Part shown: one piece after another, positions 43,335 through 53,673 of the stretch
Numbering within the stretch: the stretch's first letter is position 1
Layout of the letters: the number at the start of each line of letters is the position of its first letter
Assembly: GCA_018857735.1 (NCBI GenBank)
Contig: JABMCL010002254.1
Span: forward strand, 1,212,001 to 1,276,000
Length of the DNA stretch: 64,000 nt
Source: Alviniconcha marisindica
Taxonomy: Eukaryota; Mollusca; Gastropoda; Provannidae
Direction: 5' to 3'
Position numbers and translations under genes: made by a program
Notes under the pieces: generated by a model
Seen by the model: only the letters and a program-made list of their open reading frames with translations
Databases searched by the model: none
What the model was told of the DNA's origin: nothing

Positions 43335-43786
43335 TTCGTGGTCGAATGGTCGCGGGTTCGAATCCCTGCAGGAGCGGTGGGAGAATTTTCTTCTCCGGGG
43401 TCAGTTTTCTGTGCTCAATTGCAGTGACTCTTATTTCGGTATCCGCCGTTCCACCCCAGTGTTACCGCAGTAGCACGTAAAAGACCCCGGTCATTCTGCC
43501 AAAAGTGCAGGTGGCTGGTTACAGCTAAACACGCATGCACCTTACGTATGTAGCTTTGCATGAAATGACATGGTGCATGGTTGTATGGTGTACACAGAAC
43601 GCGCCGAGATGGCAGCAGTTTCATGTGGCACCAGCCATGCCAGTGCTGTAAGTACACCACTTCGGTGGCTATTCAAAAACGCTCTGTAAAAAGCTAGTCA
43701 CTCATGTAGAATCACATGCCAGCGCAGTGAGTCTGCTCGAGAGCGGAGAATAGAGCTATATAAAAGCAATCAACAATCAACAACAA
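43331..43786 (+). mobile_element. tRNA-headed SINE, near full length (~455 bp)
   Basis: Head gtggtcgaatggtcgcggg with B box gggttcgaatccc, then a body with gcacgtaaaagaccccgg. The 3' tail (from about 43638) has gtaagtacaccacttcgg, gctattcaaaaacgc and gagcggagaatagagctata, ending in short caatcaacaa repeats. It combines Pol III promoter boxes with a LINE-type tail. Confidence 0.82.
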
Positions 43787-44140
43787 AATCGCAGAATGCA
43801 GCAGCTCTGTTTTTTGTTGTTGTTGTTGTTGTTGTTTTGTTTTGTTTTCTCCATCAGTCTCCTCAAACTGGCAGGGTAATCAACGAACCCACATTTATTG
43901 TTCCAGACATTCCAGGCATGCAACGCATCCCAATCGCAGCCGGGTAAGTACAATATTTTCAATTGTCATCGTTTAACTGTTGTTTCGTGGCTTGAAAAAA
44001 GGGACTTAGCCCGAAAATTCGCACAATTAACGTTCTTTCTAACAATTTATGTATATATTATATTTATGTATATATTATACGGATCTTGAGCGTTTTTCAG
44101 CGACGACATTGTGGCCACTGAATGGATGAAGACGGAGGGA
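43787..44140. other. Intergenic DNA without recognisable gene
   Basis: Contains a (TTG)n run at 43815-43835. Otherwise nothing that I can identify. Confidence 0.4.
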
Positions 44141-44345
44141 AAGAACAAAAGCAATCAATTTAATGTGAATGAGAACAAAAGCAATCAATGTAATGTGAAT
44201 GAGAACAAAAGCAATCAATGTAATGTGAATGAGAACAAAAGCAATCAGTGTAATGTGAATGAGAACAAAAGCAATCAATGTAATGTGAATGAGAACAAAA
44301 GCAATCAATGTAATGTGAATGAGAACAAAAGCAATCAATGTGTAA
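44141..44345 (+). repeat. 30-bp minisatellite, 7 copies
   Basis: Unit gagaacaaaagcaatcaatg taatgtgaat, nearly identical copies. Confidence 0.95.
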
Positions 44346-44509
44346 CCGAGTGCATTGTGTGTGTCCAGGGCCATGATCCTTTAACCGTCTTTTCTTTTTC
44401 TTCTTTTTTCCTGTCGTCCTTTCTCTTTTTGGACTGGGCGGGAGTTTTATGGCCCTAATTATCCGAAGTGTTGATGCTGGGCCCGCCGCACATTACATGA
44501 CAGGGTCCA

Positions 44510-44800
44510 GGCCAGATCAAGAGGAGGGAGGTGAGCTGGACTCTCACGAAGAAGTTAGCCCAGAAGAGATCAAGAGGAGGGAGGTGAGCTGGACTCTCAC
44601 GAAGAAGTTAGCCCAGAAAGATCAAGAGGAGGGAGGTGAGCTGGACTCTCACGAAGAAGTTAGCCCAGAAGAGATCAAGAGGAGGGAGGTGAGCTGGACT
44701 CTCACGAAGAAGTTAGCCCAGAAGAGATCAAGAGGAGGGAGGTGAGCTGGACTCTCAGGAAGAAGCTAGCCCAGAAGAGATCAAGAGCAGGGAGCTGGAG
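44510..44800 (+). repeat. 53-bp minisatellite, 5 copies
   Basis: Unit gagatcaagaggagggaggt gagctggactctcacgaaga agttagcccagaa. One copy lacks a base, which breaks the open frame. Confidence 0.95.
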
Positions 44801-45330
44801 CTGGGCTTGAGAGTTGGCCTTTTATTTGCTTCAGTTGTTTCCCAACGGCGGAGCTACGGACATTGTCTTTGTGACTCTGTTCTGCATTGCAGTTGGGACA
44901 GCAACTGCGTGGTGCGGTGGTCGCTGCGCAATGCCGGACGGACACTGCCTTAACATTCTGTTGTTCTGGCGGCGGTCCACGGCAGCCTCGGTCTTCCGGG
45001 TTGGCGCCTGTTTCGAGGTTCCACTCTTCTGTCCCCCTTTTCCCACTCGTCCCCGTCCCTAATAGGCCTTCTCGCCTCCGTGGACGTTAAGCAACAAAGT
45101 CTCTCTCCCCCGCCGCGTCCCCTTTCCCCAGTGTCCCTGCAAAAAGCAGGTCGTTTAGTTTGACCTGCTGACTGGGTACCCATGTATAGGATTCAGGGGA
45201 GAGCCTACACTGTTTCCTGGTTGGTGTAAATAAAAGTTATGTTACAGCAACCTCTGACTTGTGATTCTTTATTCATGTTTCAAACCTGCTTCCCTCATTC
45301 CCCACCCCGCTTCCCTACAAGTGTAATGTA
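44801..45330 (+). mobile_element. Possible solo LTR or gene end with AATAAA
   Basis: GC-rich sequence leading to gtaaataaaagttatgttac (AATAAA at about 45229), a short GT-containing stretch and a C-rich end before tgtaatgtaacgg. This is the R-U5 look of a retrotransposon LTR, but I cannot find a matching second LTR or a target duplication. Confidence 0.22.
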
Positions 45331-45420
45331 ACGGAAATGTAAAAGAGTATTTGTAAGGCGCCTACACCTAAAGTGAGCCCGAAGCGCACAGTACAAGAAC
45401 AGTACGGACAACGAAATATG
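45330..45420 (-). mobile_element. LINE 3' tail fragment (minus strand)
   Basis: Reversed, it reads ctgtgcgcttcgggctcac then aggcgccttacaaatactc, the same agcgcttyggc...ggcgcyttacaaat tail layout as the LINE at 6135-6480. Confidence 0.5.
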
Positions 45421-45553
45421 TACACAACCCAGAGCACAATGAAACTCTACTAATTACATAAACAAACTGCAACACTTCATTAAACATCTTTCTCGTCACC
45501 TCTCTCTCTCTCTCTCACCGTCAACCGCAGACATTGAATACCAATAATGTCTG

Positions 45554-45675
45554 TGACGTCAACAAACCTCAACGTGACAGAAAAAAAATGACGCAACTGT
45601 CGCCGTATTACGTTTTTGGGTCTACCCTACGAGGATTCCCTGCAGACAATGATCTAATCAATGATTATGACGTCA
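45554..45675. promoter_or_regulatory. Two perfect CRE motifs (TGACGTCA)
   Basis: TGACGTCA occurs at 45554-45561 and 45668-45675, about 215 and 100 bp upstream of the next gene's start codon. The palindrome is the binding site of CREB/ATF bZIP factors. Two copies within 122 bp just 5' of a gene suggest a real promoter element. Confidence 0.55.
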
Positions 45676-45769
45676 AGCGAAGCTGTGCTGGAACGTCTCA
45701 ACAAGATAATGTTTTCTGACAGAGCAAAAATGATGTAATAGGTTTAGTCGGCGTTACCATTACCAATCC

Positions 45770-48700
45770 GTGATGGGAGGTTTGGTTTCACGTCGTAAAA
45801 GAACAAAGGTAGAGGCAAGAAGCGTTTCGACGCAGGCAACGGAATGCAAGAACGAGTCGCAGACAGCTACATGTCAAGTCGAGGCGGCAACGGATGCTCG
45901 TGAAACAGAAAAGGCTACCGTCACGGAACTGAACATTGGTGACGGTATCTTGTCAAGGTCCCAGCTTCCTCAACACGAAGTTGTGGTCGAAAGACGCGCA
46001 AGCACAGAAAACAAAAAGCGAAGAGGGTTGTCTAAGGTGAAGATCAGGCCTAAATCGGGTAAGAAAATACACGCACAAGGCGTAGATTTTTCCACACAGT
46101 ACGACTTCCTCAACATACCCGGACAAGTGTCACCTGGTTTCCGAAGTCCGATCACTGTAAACAGCGTGCAGAAAAATGTCAATAGTGAAGCTGCTATTAG
46201 ACCACCTCTTCAGCAACCCGACGAAAGCATGGACTTTGATCTACCGCCACCACGATCAGACCAGAGGGAAGAGGGCGCAAAGCCGCTCCAAGAAAAAGCA
46301 AACGAAAGACGAACACTCTTCGGCACGAGAAAAGAAACAGTTTTCGATAACAACGTGGGCGAAGAAGACGAGAACTCCAACATCGTGAAAGAAGGCACGC
46401 TTCTGGCCGAGCTCCGTAACCGGGAGTTGTACGGCGGCTGCACTGACGACGAACTGAGCACCGTGCATGGCGACAGCAACCAGCCTCAGGTTTACAGCAC
46501 CCGCCGCTCCTCCGCCGACCGCTCGCCTCGCAGAGCACGGAAGAAGACGGTGACCTACAACGAGGACCGCAAGACCCCGATGACTCCGGCTTCACCGGGG
46601 AAGATTTTGTCGGGGGCGGACAGGGACTTCAAGCAGTCCCTGGAGGAGATCTTTCAGAGCAACCTGCCTTGTCACGCCGAGGTCATGGAGGTGGCGGCGG
46701 TCACGGGCACGACCCGGCATCCGATGCCCGCCCAAGATGGGTACGAAGAAATGCGGCCCGCGAGGTACCAGACCCGCTGGGAGAGCGGCGTGAGGGTGAG
46801 CGGAGCGGACAGCGAGCGTGGCGCCGAGAAAGAGGCCGTGAAAAAGGAGGCGCGAGGCGCAGACGGCGGAGCTGGCGAGAGCTCCCAGCGGGGACAGGAA
46901 GCGTCCCACCACGACGAGGAGGACGCTGATGTTGACAACGACGGCTGTCGAGGGCATGACATTGCTGAGGACACGCTGGACTGGAACGTCGACGACCGAG
47001 TTCGCTCCCCCACGGATTCCAGAAGTGACAGCATCAAGTGAGTAACAGTCAATAATTACTGGTGCATGTCTGACCTAGTTAGCTGCTCGTCACCCTCCCT
47101 TGGATATATATCACTGTACACACATTTGAAGAGCGTAAGGGGGGGGGGGGGGGGGGGGGGAGAGAAAAAGAGAGGAAGAGAGAAAAAGTTTGTAACGCCC
47201 GGTCAAGCGGGTATTCCATTACAGAGAGAGGGAAGTAATGTAATGCCGAGTTAGTGCGTGCATTCACAATAAGCGAGCAGTAGAACGTAGAGAGTAAAGA
47301 ACTGCAAAGTGCAGTCCACGCCATGGGTGCACTCGTACCTGGCCAGTGTTTATCCAAGCTAGCCATTTCCTCAACTGCCCAACTCCATAACCCCAAACCA
47401 GGAAGTCGCACAGCTGAGGGGGCACTGGGCTCAGACGGAGAGATTGCGGGTTCAAATCCAGTCTCTCATATTAACCGTCTTCCCACACTGTTAGACCACA
47501 GTGACGGGCCTTGTACCTCGTCCGTTTGAAGGGACACCCCCCCCCCCCCCCCCCCCCCCTCCACCAGTCCTCTGTGCTGCAGGTCTGTGCACGTCAAAGA
47601 TCCCGCGACAAAGGGGAAGCGCTAGTCTGGCAAAGTTCTATAAAAGTGTATAGATGAGAGAAACTGATTAGTAGGCAGGGCAGCGCTGCTCTGTGACTGC
47701 TGGCTTTTCCTGTGGCCATCGAGCCGGATTTCCCATCATTATGGGAAAATGAAATGGATCAACCATTGTTATTGTTGACACCCTTTTCCGTGCTGTCGTT
47801 TCAGCAGCAGTGACAACGACGACAATGTTGACCTGCTGACAGACTGCACCATTGACGTTGTAGCCACATCGGCCGGCCAGCGCCAGTCCAGTCTGACCAC
47901 GCTCAAAGACGGAGACTCGGCAGGGGGCTCCATTTACTCGCCCCCCTCCCAGTCCCCGCGCGCCAGTGCCAGGCAATCGGCAGACAGAGGCAGCGCCAAG
48001 CTTCGCCCTGGAAGCGACAAAGGCCAGGTTAAGGAGCGGCACGGTAAAGACTCCGAGTCCAACGCCCTGGATGCCGCTGACGGTCAGCCAACCTCCGCCA
48101 CAAGACCCGGCACTGACGAGGCAGCTGACGCTGGCAGCACGCAAAGTCCCCCCAAGGACGGCAGCCGAGAGACGACTCCAACCAGTCAGAGCGGGGTCCC
48201 GCTCAGCAAGCCGGACAAAATCCTCATGAGTTTCGACGACAAAACTCTGTCGCTAGGCGGGGGGCAGAAGTCCCTGCTGGCCATGCAGGAAGCGGAGGCC
48301 ATGACTCTCCTGCTTCTCACCGGCACTCTGCCAGGCGACGACGGCGGAGCAGTGACCAGAGGAGCCGGAGATGCCCAGAATCTGGATGCTTCCAACGGAA
48401 CCAACAGAGCCGACGAAAACCGCGAAGCCGATGAAAGGGCGGGGCTGGCTAGCATGCTCGACACTCAGTCCAAATCTTCGTGTCAACTGGAGCAGCTGCA
48501 GACTCAGACCGAGAGCTCTCAGAACATGGCACTGCAGGCCCCGCAGAGTGGACAAACCTCGGACGACAGCAGCGCAGCCGGAGCTGAGACCACACAGCGC
48601 CCGCAACATCCGGCTCCCCAGCTCGCCCCTGACACGGAACAGGCGGCCGACAGCAGCTGGCCTGACGGAACCTGCGGCACACGACGGGCCAGTGCCGGGG

Positions 48701-49443
48701 ACAAGCCGCCGTCCCCCAAGCCGGTCAGCAGCCCCGATGCGGCGTCGCCGGAAGAAGACTGGCAGGTGATACCGCTGCACAGGGTGCCGGGTCAGACCGA
48801 CCTCGGCGGCTCGGCAGCCGGGGCATCAGCGACAGAGCCCCAGCCGCCGGACAGGTCGCCGCCACAGCCCGCGGCCCCAGCCGACAGCCAGCCGCCCCAG
48901 GGCCGGGCCACGGCGGAGTCCGACATCCCCGGCGAGAGTCCAGCGGTAGGAAGAAGCGACTCCCTTCATGATGACCCGGCAGGGCAAGTTCCGCTCCAGC
49001 AGCAAGCCGCCATGGAGCAGCCGGACAGCGACAACGCTGGGGAACCGTCCCCCCGGCACTCTTCCAGCGTCGGGGATGGTGGCGAAAAGGAAACAGCAGG
49101 CAGCAAGCTGGCTCAAGCGGAAACGGCAGCCTCGAGTGAGGCGCCCGTTCAGAGAGCAGGGGCAGGCAACTCACCGAAACAAGCGAGGGCATCAGTTGTG
49201 ACACTGACAGTCAACGTCGGCGAACAGACGACGTCAGACGGGGAAGCGGATAAGAACCAGAACGCCAACACCCCGCCCGCATCGACCGCCAGACGGGGCC
49301 CTTCCCCCAAGAGGGATGGCAAAGAGAGAAGTGGCAGCAGCAGCAGCCAGCGTAAGATGGAAAGAAAAGCCAGCAAGAGCAGCCGGCGTCAAACATCGGC
49401 CACTAAAATTGGCCCTTCAAGTCCCACCAGCTCGCATCCTTAA
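45770..49443 (+). CDS. Unrecognised large disordered protein, probably N-myristoylated
   Basis: Two exons, 45770-47037 and 47805-49443, join in phase 2 (donor gtgagt, acceptor gtttcag) to give 968 residues. The second in-frame ATG (45773) gives MGGLVSRRKRTK, a strong N-myristoylation signal (Gly2, Ser6, then basic residues), so I prefer that start. The chain is rich in Ser, Glu, Asp, Pro, Gln and Ala and has no folded domain that I recognise. More conserved-looking parts are FSTQYDFLNIPGQVSPGFRS (residues ~105-124), ADRDFKQSLEEIFQSNL (~283) and KPDKILMSFDDKTLSLGGGQ followed by SLLAMQEAEAMTLLLL (~558-595). Exon 2 is GC-rich compared with its surroundings. It could be a membrane-tethered scaffold; that is inference. 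An ATTAAA lies at 49936. Confidence 0.85.
47420..47655 (+). mobile_element. tRNA-headed SINE in the intron of the unrecognised gene
   Basis: Head with gattgcgggttcaaatcc (B box), then a C-run, then ctctgtgctgcaggtctgtg and gcacgtcaaagatcccgcg. The last matches the gcacgtaaaagaccccgg core of the 43331 SINE. It is flanked on the left by a poly-G tract (47140-47160). Confidence 0.65.
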
Positions 49444-51365
49444 CTCCAGAATACGCCCCCTAGGGAAAGGAGGAAAGTGCGAGTCCGTGTGCACAGTGCT
49501 GTAGTGAGCAGAACAGCAGGACAGAGCCCCCCAGTCAACAGCATTTGTAAAGAAACCCAAAACTATTCTGCTGGGCCAGCCTGTGGTGTCTTACACGTTT
49601 TTTAGAGCAAGAACAGCGACGCCATCAGTGGTAAACTGTGATGTTGCTATCGAATCACTGGAGTCGGAAGTGAGGGGGTGGTTTCTTTACATAACAACAT
49701 CGTGACCCCCCCCCCCCCCCCCCCCTTTTCTTCTTCTTACTTTCTTTCCCTTTTTTTCAGTTTTTGTACTCGTGTGTATACTCTTTAACAATCAGCAGCG
49801 ACAATAACAGCACAGATAACGTTCTTTTGTTGAGGCCATGTTCTCACAGCGCTGCTTGTGCCTACGTCGGAACATTCTTGAGACTTAAGCTGTCTCGTGA
49901 CCGCAGTGACTTTGTATCGGCTGGATATTTTCATCATTAAATCTTTGACAAAAGCACAAACCGTCGTCTAGTTCAGAATTTCGTATCTTGTATTGCTAAC
50001 TGTCTGAGACGCAGAAAAGGTGTTTAAACGATTCCTTGTTATGACAGATGTTGGTGTCCAAAACAGGAGCATTTTTGACCGGCAGGAAGAATGTAAGTTT
50101 CTGACTGTAATGGTCTGTGTTGTGCCAGTGTGCTGGCCGGTATGGCAAACACTTTAATGGTGCTATGTCCTTGGCCATTTCTACACATGATCAGTGTGAA
50201 ACTTTGTGTGACTGAGCACTATCCATTTACACCAACCACGGACTGACCGATGAACCAACCGTGACCAAATTTCACTGCCCCAGCACTATCTAACAATAGT
50301 AATAACTCAAATCTGCCTGTTTCAGTAGTCTTAACTCTTATCCAATCCACTCATGCATATAATGCTTTTCTTTAGGCTGTCTTCATGGGAGTTGAGTGGC
50401 GCATTTTCTGCTTTAACAGGAACCCTAACACAGGCTCTTCCTCAGACACTGTCCAACTCTAAGAGAGGTCTCTATCTGATGATGCTTCGGCAACCATGAA
50501 AGGTCAACAAAACTAAACTATGAAAGTGACTCAGTACAGGTTTACATCAGTCAAAGTTCAAAAGATTTTGGTTTTAGAAGAATTTGTTTTGCATGAGTGT
50601 AACCTCTGCTCAGTTCTACCTGTTCCTTCCACCGTGGATGACTGTGCCACTCTCTTCTAGATTCAGTCCACTTCTATTCATACAGTACTACAATAAATTA
50701 AGATCATGGATGTTAGAAAGAAACTGCATATACTGACATTTCTCAGGAAGTTCTTATTTGATCAAGTGCAAATTTCGTTGTTAAAATGCACAAAGAAGAC
50801 CCGAGAACAAGGTGTTTTGGGAGAATGTACGAATTCGCTTACAGCTTCTATCACAGGCTCTTTTGTGGAAACTATTTAAGAGAAATCTTTGAAACTTTGA
50901 ATGGTGTAAACCGGAACTGAGCTTACCATTTTTGTGCCAGTTTGGTTGAACTTGATACAATTTCAAGGTTGCTGCAGAATTGGAAAGGTTAAAGCAAAAG
51001 TTTTATTTTGACACACATGCAAAAAATGTGAACCTATGTAATGGTTGCTAGGAAACTGAGCTGGCCATCCGGTCTTGGCAAAACCCCTAATGTTGCAATT
51101 ATTCAGTCTGTAGTTCACGCATTTCATCGTTGCTGAACATCGTTGGTAACTAACTGCCCCTGGTCACAGCCCACAGTTTCATACTACCTCCATTAAACTT
51201 CACAACTTTGTCTACATCACTGTACATGTTCTCACCTTGGTATGATGTACTGGTTGACTGGGCGTAAAGCATCAAGTTACTGACTTACTGTTCATATTCA
51301 CCAAAAATGGCAAGTTTTTAGCAAAGTCAAAAAGTAAATAAACAAAAACGTTGTGCTATACCGAC
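49444..51365. other. 3' UTR and intergenic DNA, no gene seen
   Basis: Includes a poly-C run (49708-49726) and ATTAAA at 49936-49941, a plausible polyadenylation signal for the upstream gene. The remainder is unremarkable AT-rich sequence. Confidence 0.45.
49936..49941 (+). terminator. Polyadenylation signal ATTAAA (candidate)
   Basis: ATTAAA about 490 bp downstream of the stop at 49443 and followed by TG-containing sequence. No better signal is seen closer. Confidence 0.4.
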
Positions 51366-51369
51366 CATA

Positions 51370-51780
51370 TGTCGTGGGTGTGAGCAAAGCAAAACTACAG
51401 AGAAAACTGCATGTGCTGCACGTGTGAGTATGAGTACACCCATACCACAGAGAGAAAACCTTGCATGCTGTATGTTGTGGGTGTGAGCAAAGCAATACTA
51501 CAGAAAAAATGGTATGTGCTGTACATGTGGGTATGAGCATACCCATACCATGGAGAAAACCTTGCATGCTGTATGTCATGGGCATGAGCAAACTTTATGT
51601 GCTGTATGCCGTGGGTGTGAGCAAACTTTGTGCTGTATGCCGTGGGTGTGAGCAAACTTTATGTACCGTGTCGTGGGTGTGAGCAAACTTTATGTGCCGT
51701 ATGTTATGGGTGTGAGCACACCAGTACTATTTAGAGAAAAAAACATACATGCTGCATGTCATGGGTGTGACAACCACCAC
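51370..51780. repeat. Degenerate ~28- to 110-bp repeats
   Basis: Copies of tgctgtatgtcgtgggtgtg agcaaac. Left copies carry an extra segment with actacagagaaaactgcatg and gggtatgagcatacccatac. Confidence 0.8.
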
Positions 51781-52439
51781 AATATTTTGAGATTCCTGTG
51801 AAAAAAGATACGGGTATGGGCACACCCTCAACATACAGGCAAGTATATTTACTGAAACGTTTGTATATGGAAAGCTTTTGTGGCTACTCGTCGGACATCT
51901 GCTATACTCCTTTTATACTTCTCTTTAGAATGATGACCTAAAAAAGGAAATCTTGGCCGTTTCAGCAGATATAATCTGTTGTGTACTTTATTGGTATGAA
52001 TGTCTTTGGTAGTTTTTAGTGTGTGGGAGCCTGCATGCTGGCACTTTCTGCAGCTGGCACTGCAAAAATGCAAGATTTTGTGCGGAAATTTGTATGTACC
52101 ATATACATTTTTTCGTTCCTTCATTCATTCAAGGTATAAGGATAGGCTGATGTTACACAGGAAAGTCATATTTCCTGCACTGAGTGTCGGTCATGTAAAT
52201 ATTTGTTCTTCTTGCTACAGTTTCACAGCGATAGACTCTATTCAGCTATCCTGGTTCTAACCAGTTTCACAAGCATAACTGTTTGAAGTCACGCATGAGA
52301 CTTGTAGATTTTGTGTAGTTAGAATGCTCTCTTTCTCTCTCTCTCTGCTTGCATACAAATGTGAAGTCAGTATTTGAATTGTTTTTATTTTGGACACTTC
52401 CTCTGTAGTCAAGACATTCTAAAGCAACTGTAAATTCCT

Positions 52440-52585
52440 TTCCAATAAATAAATAACTTTATTCATACAAGAACTGGACAAGATTTGATAAACAAAACTG
52501 CTGAAATTCATGCAGATCTCCCTCTCCATCTTCTTCCATGACCATGTCCAGAATATTGCACTGAACCTGTGGTGCACAACACCAC
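52440..52585. other. Putative 3' end of ACTR10 transcript or retroelement end
   Basis: aataaataaataactttatt at 52444-52463 contains AATAAA on the plus strand and, at 52458-52463, TTTATT (AATAAA on the minus strand). Either gene could end here. Confidence 0.25.
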
Positions 52586-52589
52586 CCAC

Positions 52590-52925
52590 AGGAACAACTA
52601 TGTATTAGAAACTACCATTCATACATCAGCCAAACAGGGTGACAACATCGAGCCACAGGAACAAATGATGTATCAGAAACGAACATTCATACAAATCCAT
52701 CAGCCAAACAGGGTGACAGCATCAAGCCACAGGAACAAATGATGTATCAGAAACTAACATTCATACAAATCCATCAGCCAAACAGGGTGACAGCACCGAG
52801 CCACAGGAACAAATGATGTATCAAAAACTACCACTCATAAAAGTTCATCAGCCAAACAGGGTGACAGCCCAGCCAAAGGAACAAATGATGCATCAGAAAC
52901 TAACATTCACACAAGTTCATCAACC
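52590..52925. repeat. ~72-bp minisatellite, ~5 copies
   Basis: Unit with catcagccaaacagggtgac, agcatcaagccacaggaac, aaatgatgtatcagaaacta and acattcatacaaatc. In the probable ACTR10 3' UTR/flank. A poly-G run follows at 52977-53006. Confidence 0.9.
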
Positions 52926-52975
52926 AAGCAGGAAAACAGCAAACAAAGAGTAAGAATGTCAGTGGCAGCAGGCTG

Positions 52976-53009
<34 letters not shown>

Positions 53010-53673
53010 GGGGGAGGCAGCCCAAACAGCACTGCAGTCTTGAGTGCCCCTTGCTGAACCTACTGCCATAAACAGCGATAGATTAACTGAAAGAAAAGTT
53101 CTATGTACCACACCAAGAATCCCAGCTCTTGACAAAATCATTTGTGAATATTTCTTGGTAAACAGTAGCTGAAGTTTGAAACTCAGTCTCTTTAGATGTG
53201 CAACAGAGAAGCAGTTTACTGCTGTGGACTTCTGTTCATGCTGATAGTCTCAGAAACATACAGGCCCCAAGCAGACAGTCCCTAACAACACAACACCTTA
53301 GCCACCTTGACAAAAACCCAGTTTAAAATTGAAAACATTTGTTCATGAGTAGCAATTGTGAAACCATCAGTCCATCTCACCACTGTGAAATTTGTCGGCG
53401 CCAACTGTTGCATCTGGCAGCAACCAACATCAACATGACAGGCATCCTCTGTTAATAGCATCAGAGAAACTCAACCAGTGGAAGCACACGCTAACTGCAG
53501 CACATTTTGCTCACACAACCGGGCAGTGAATGTCACGTTCATGGACTGAACCGGGTGGTCAGTGACACAGCACTGTGCACTCATCAGCACCGTTCTGTCA
53601 GCGTCACTGCACTGTGTGCTCATCAGATGCGTTCTGTCAGCGTCACTGCATGGTGCACTCATCAGACGTGGTG

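Noticed and set aside
43331..43370. Functional tRNA gene (ggttcgaatccc B box), also at 47450, 29940 and 16600
   Set aside because: No full cloverleaf or acceptor stem, and each is joined to a non-tRNA body shared between copies. These are SINE heads.
44801..45330. Definite LTR retrotransposon
   Set aside because: There is an AATAAA and an LTR-like 3' end, but no second LTR, no primer-binding site and no target duplication. Kept only as a low-confidence feature.
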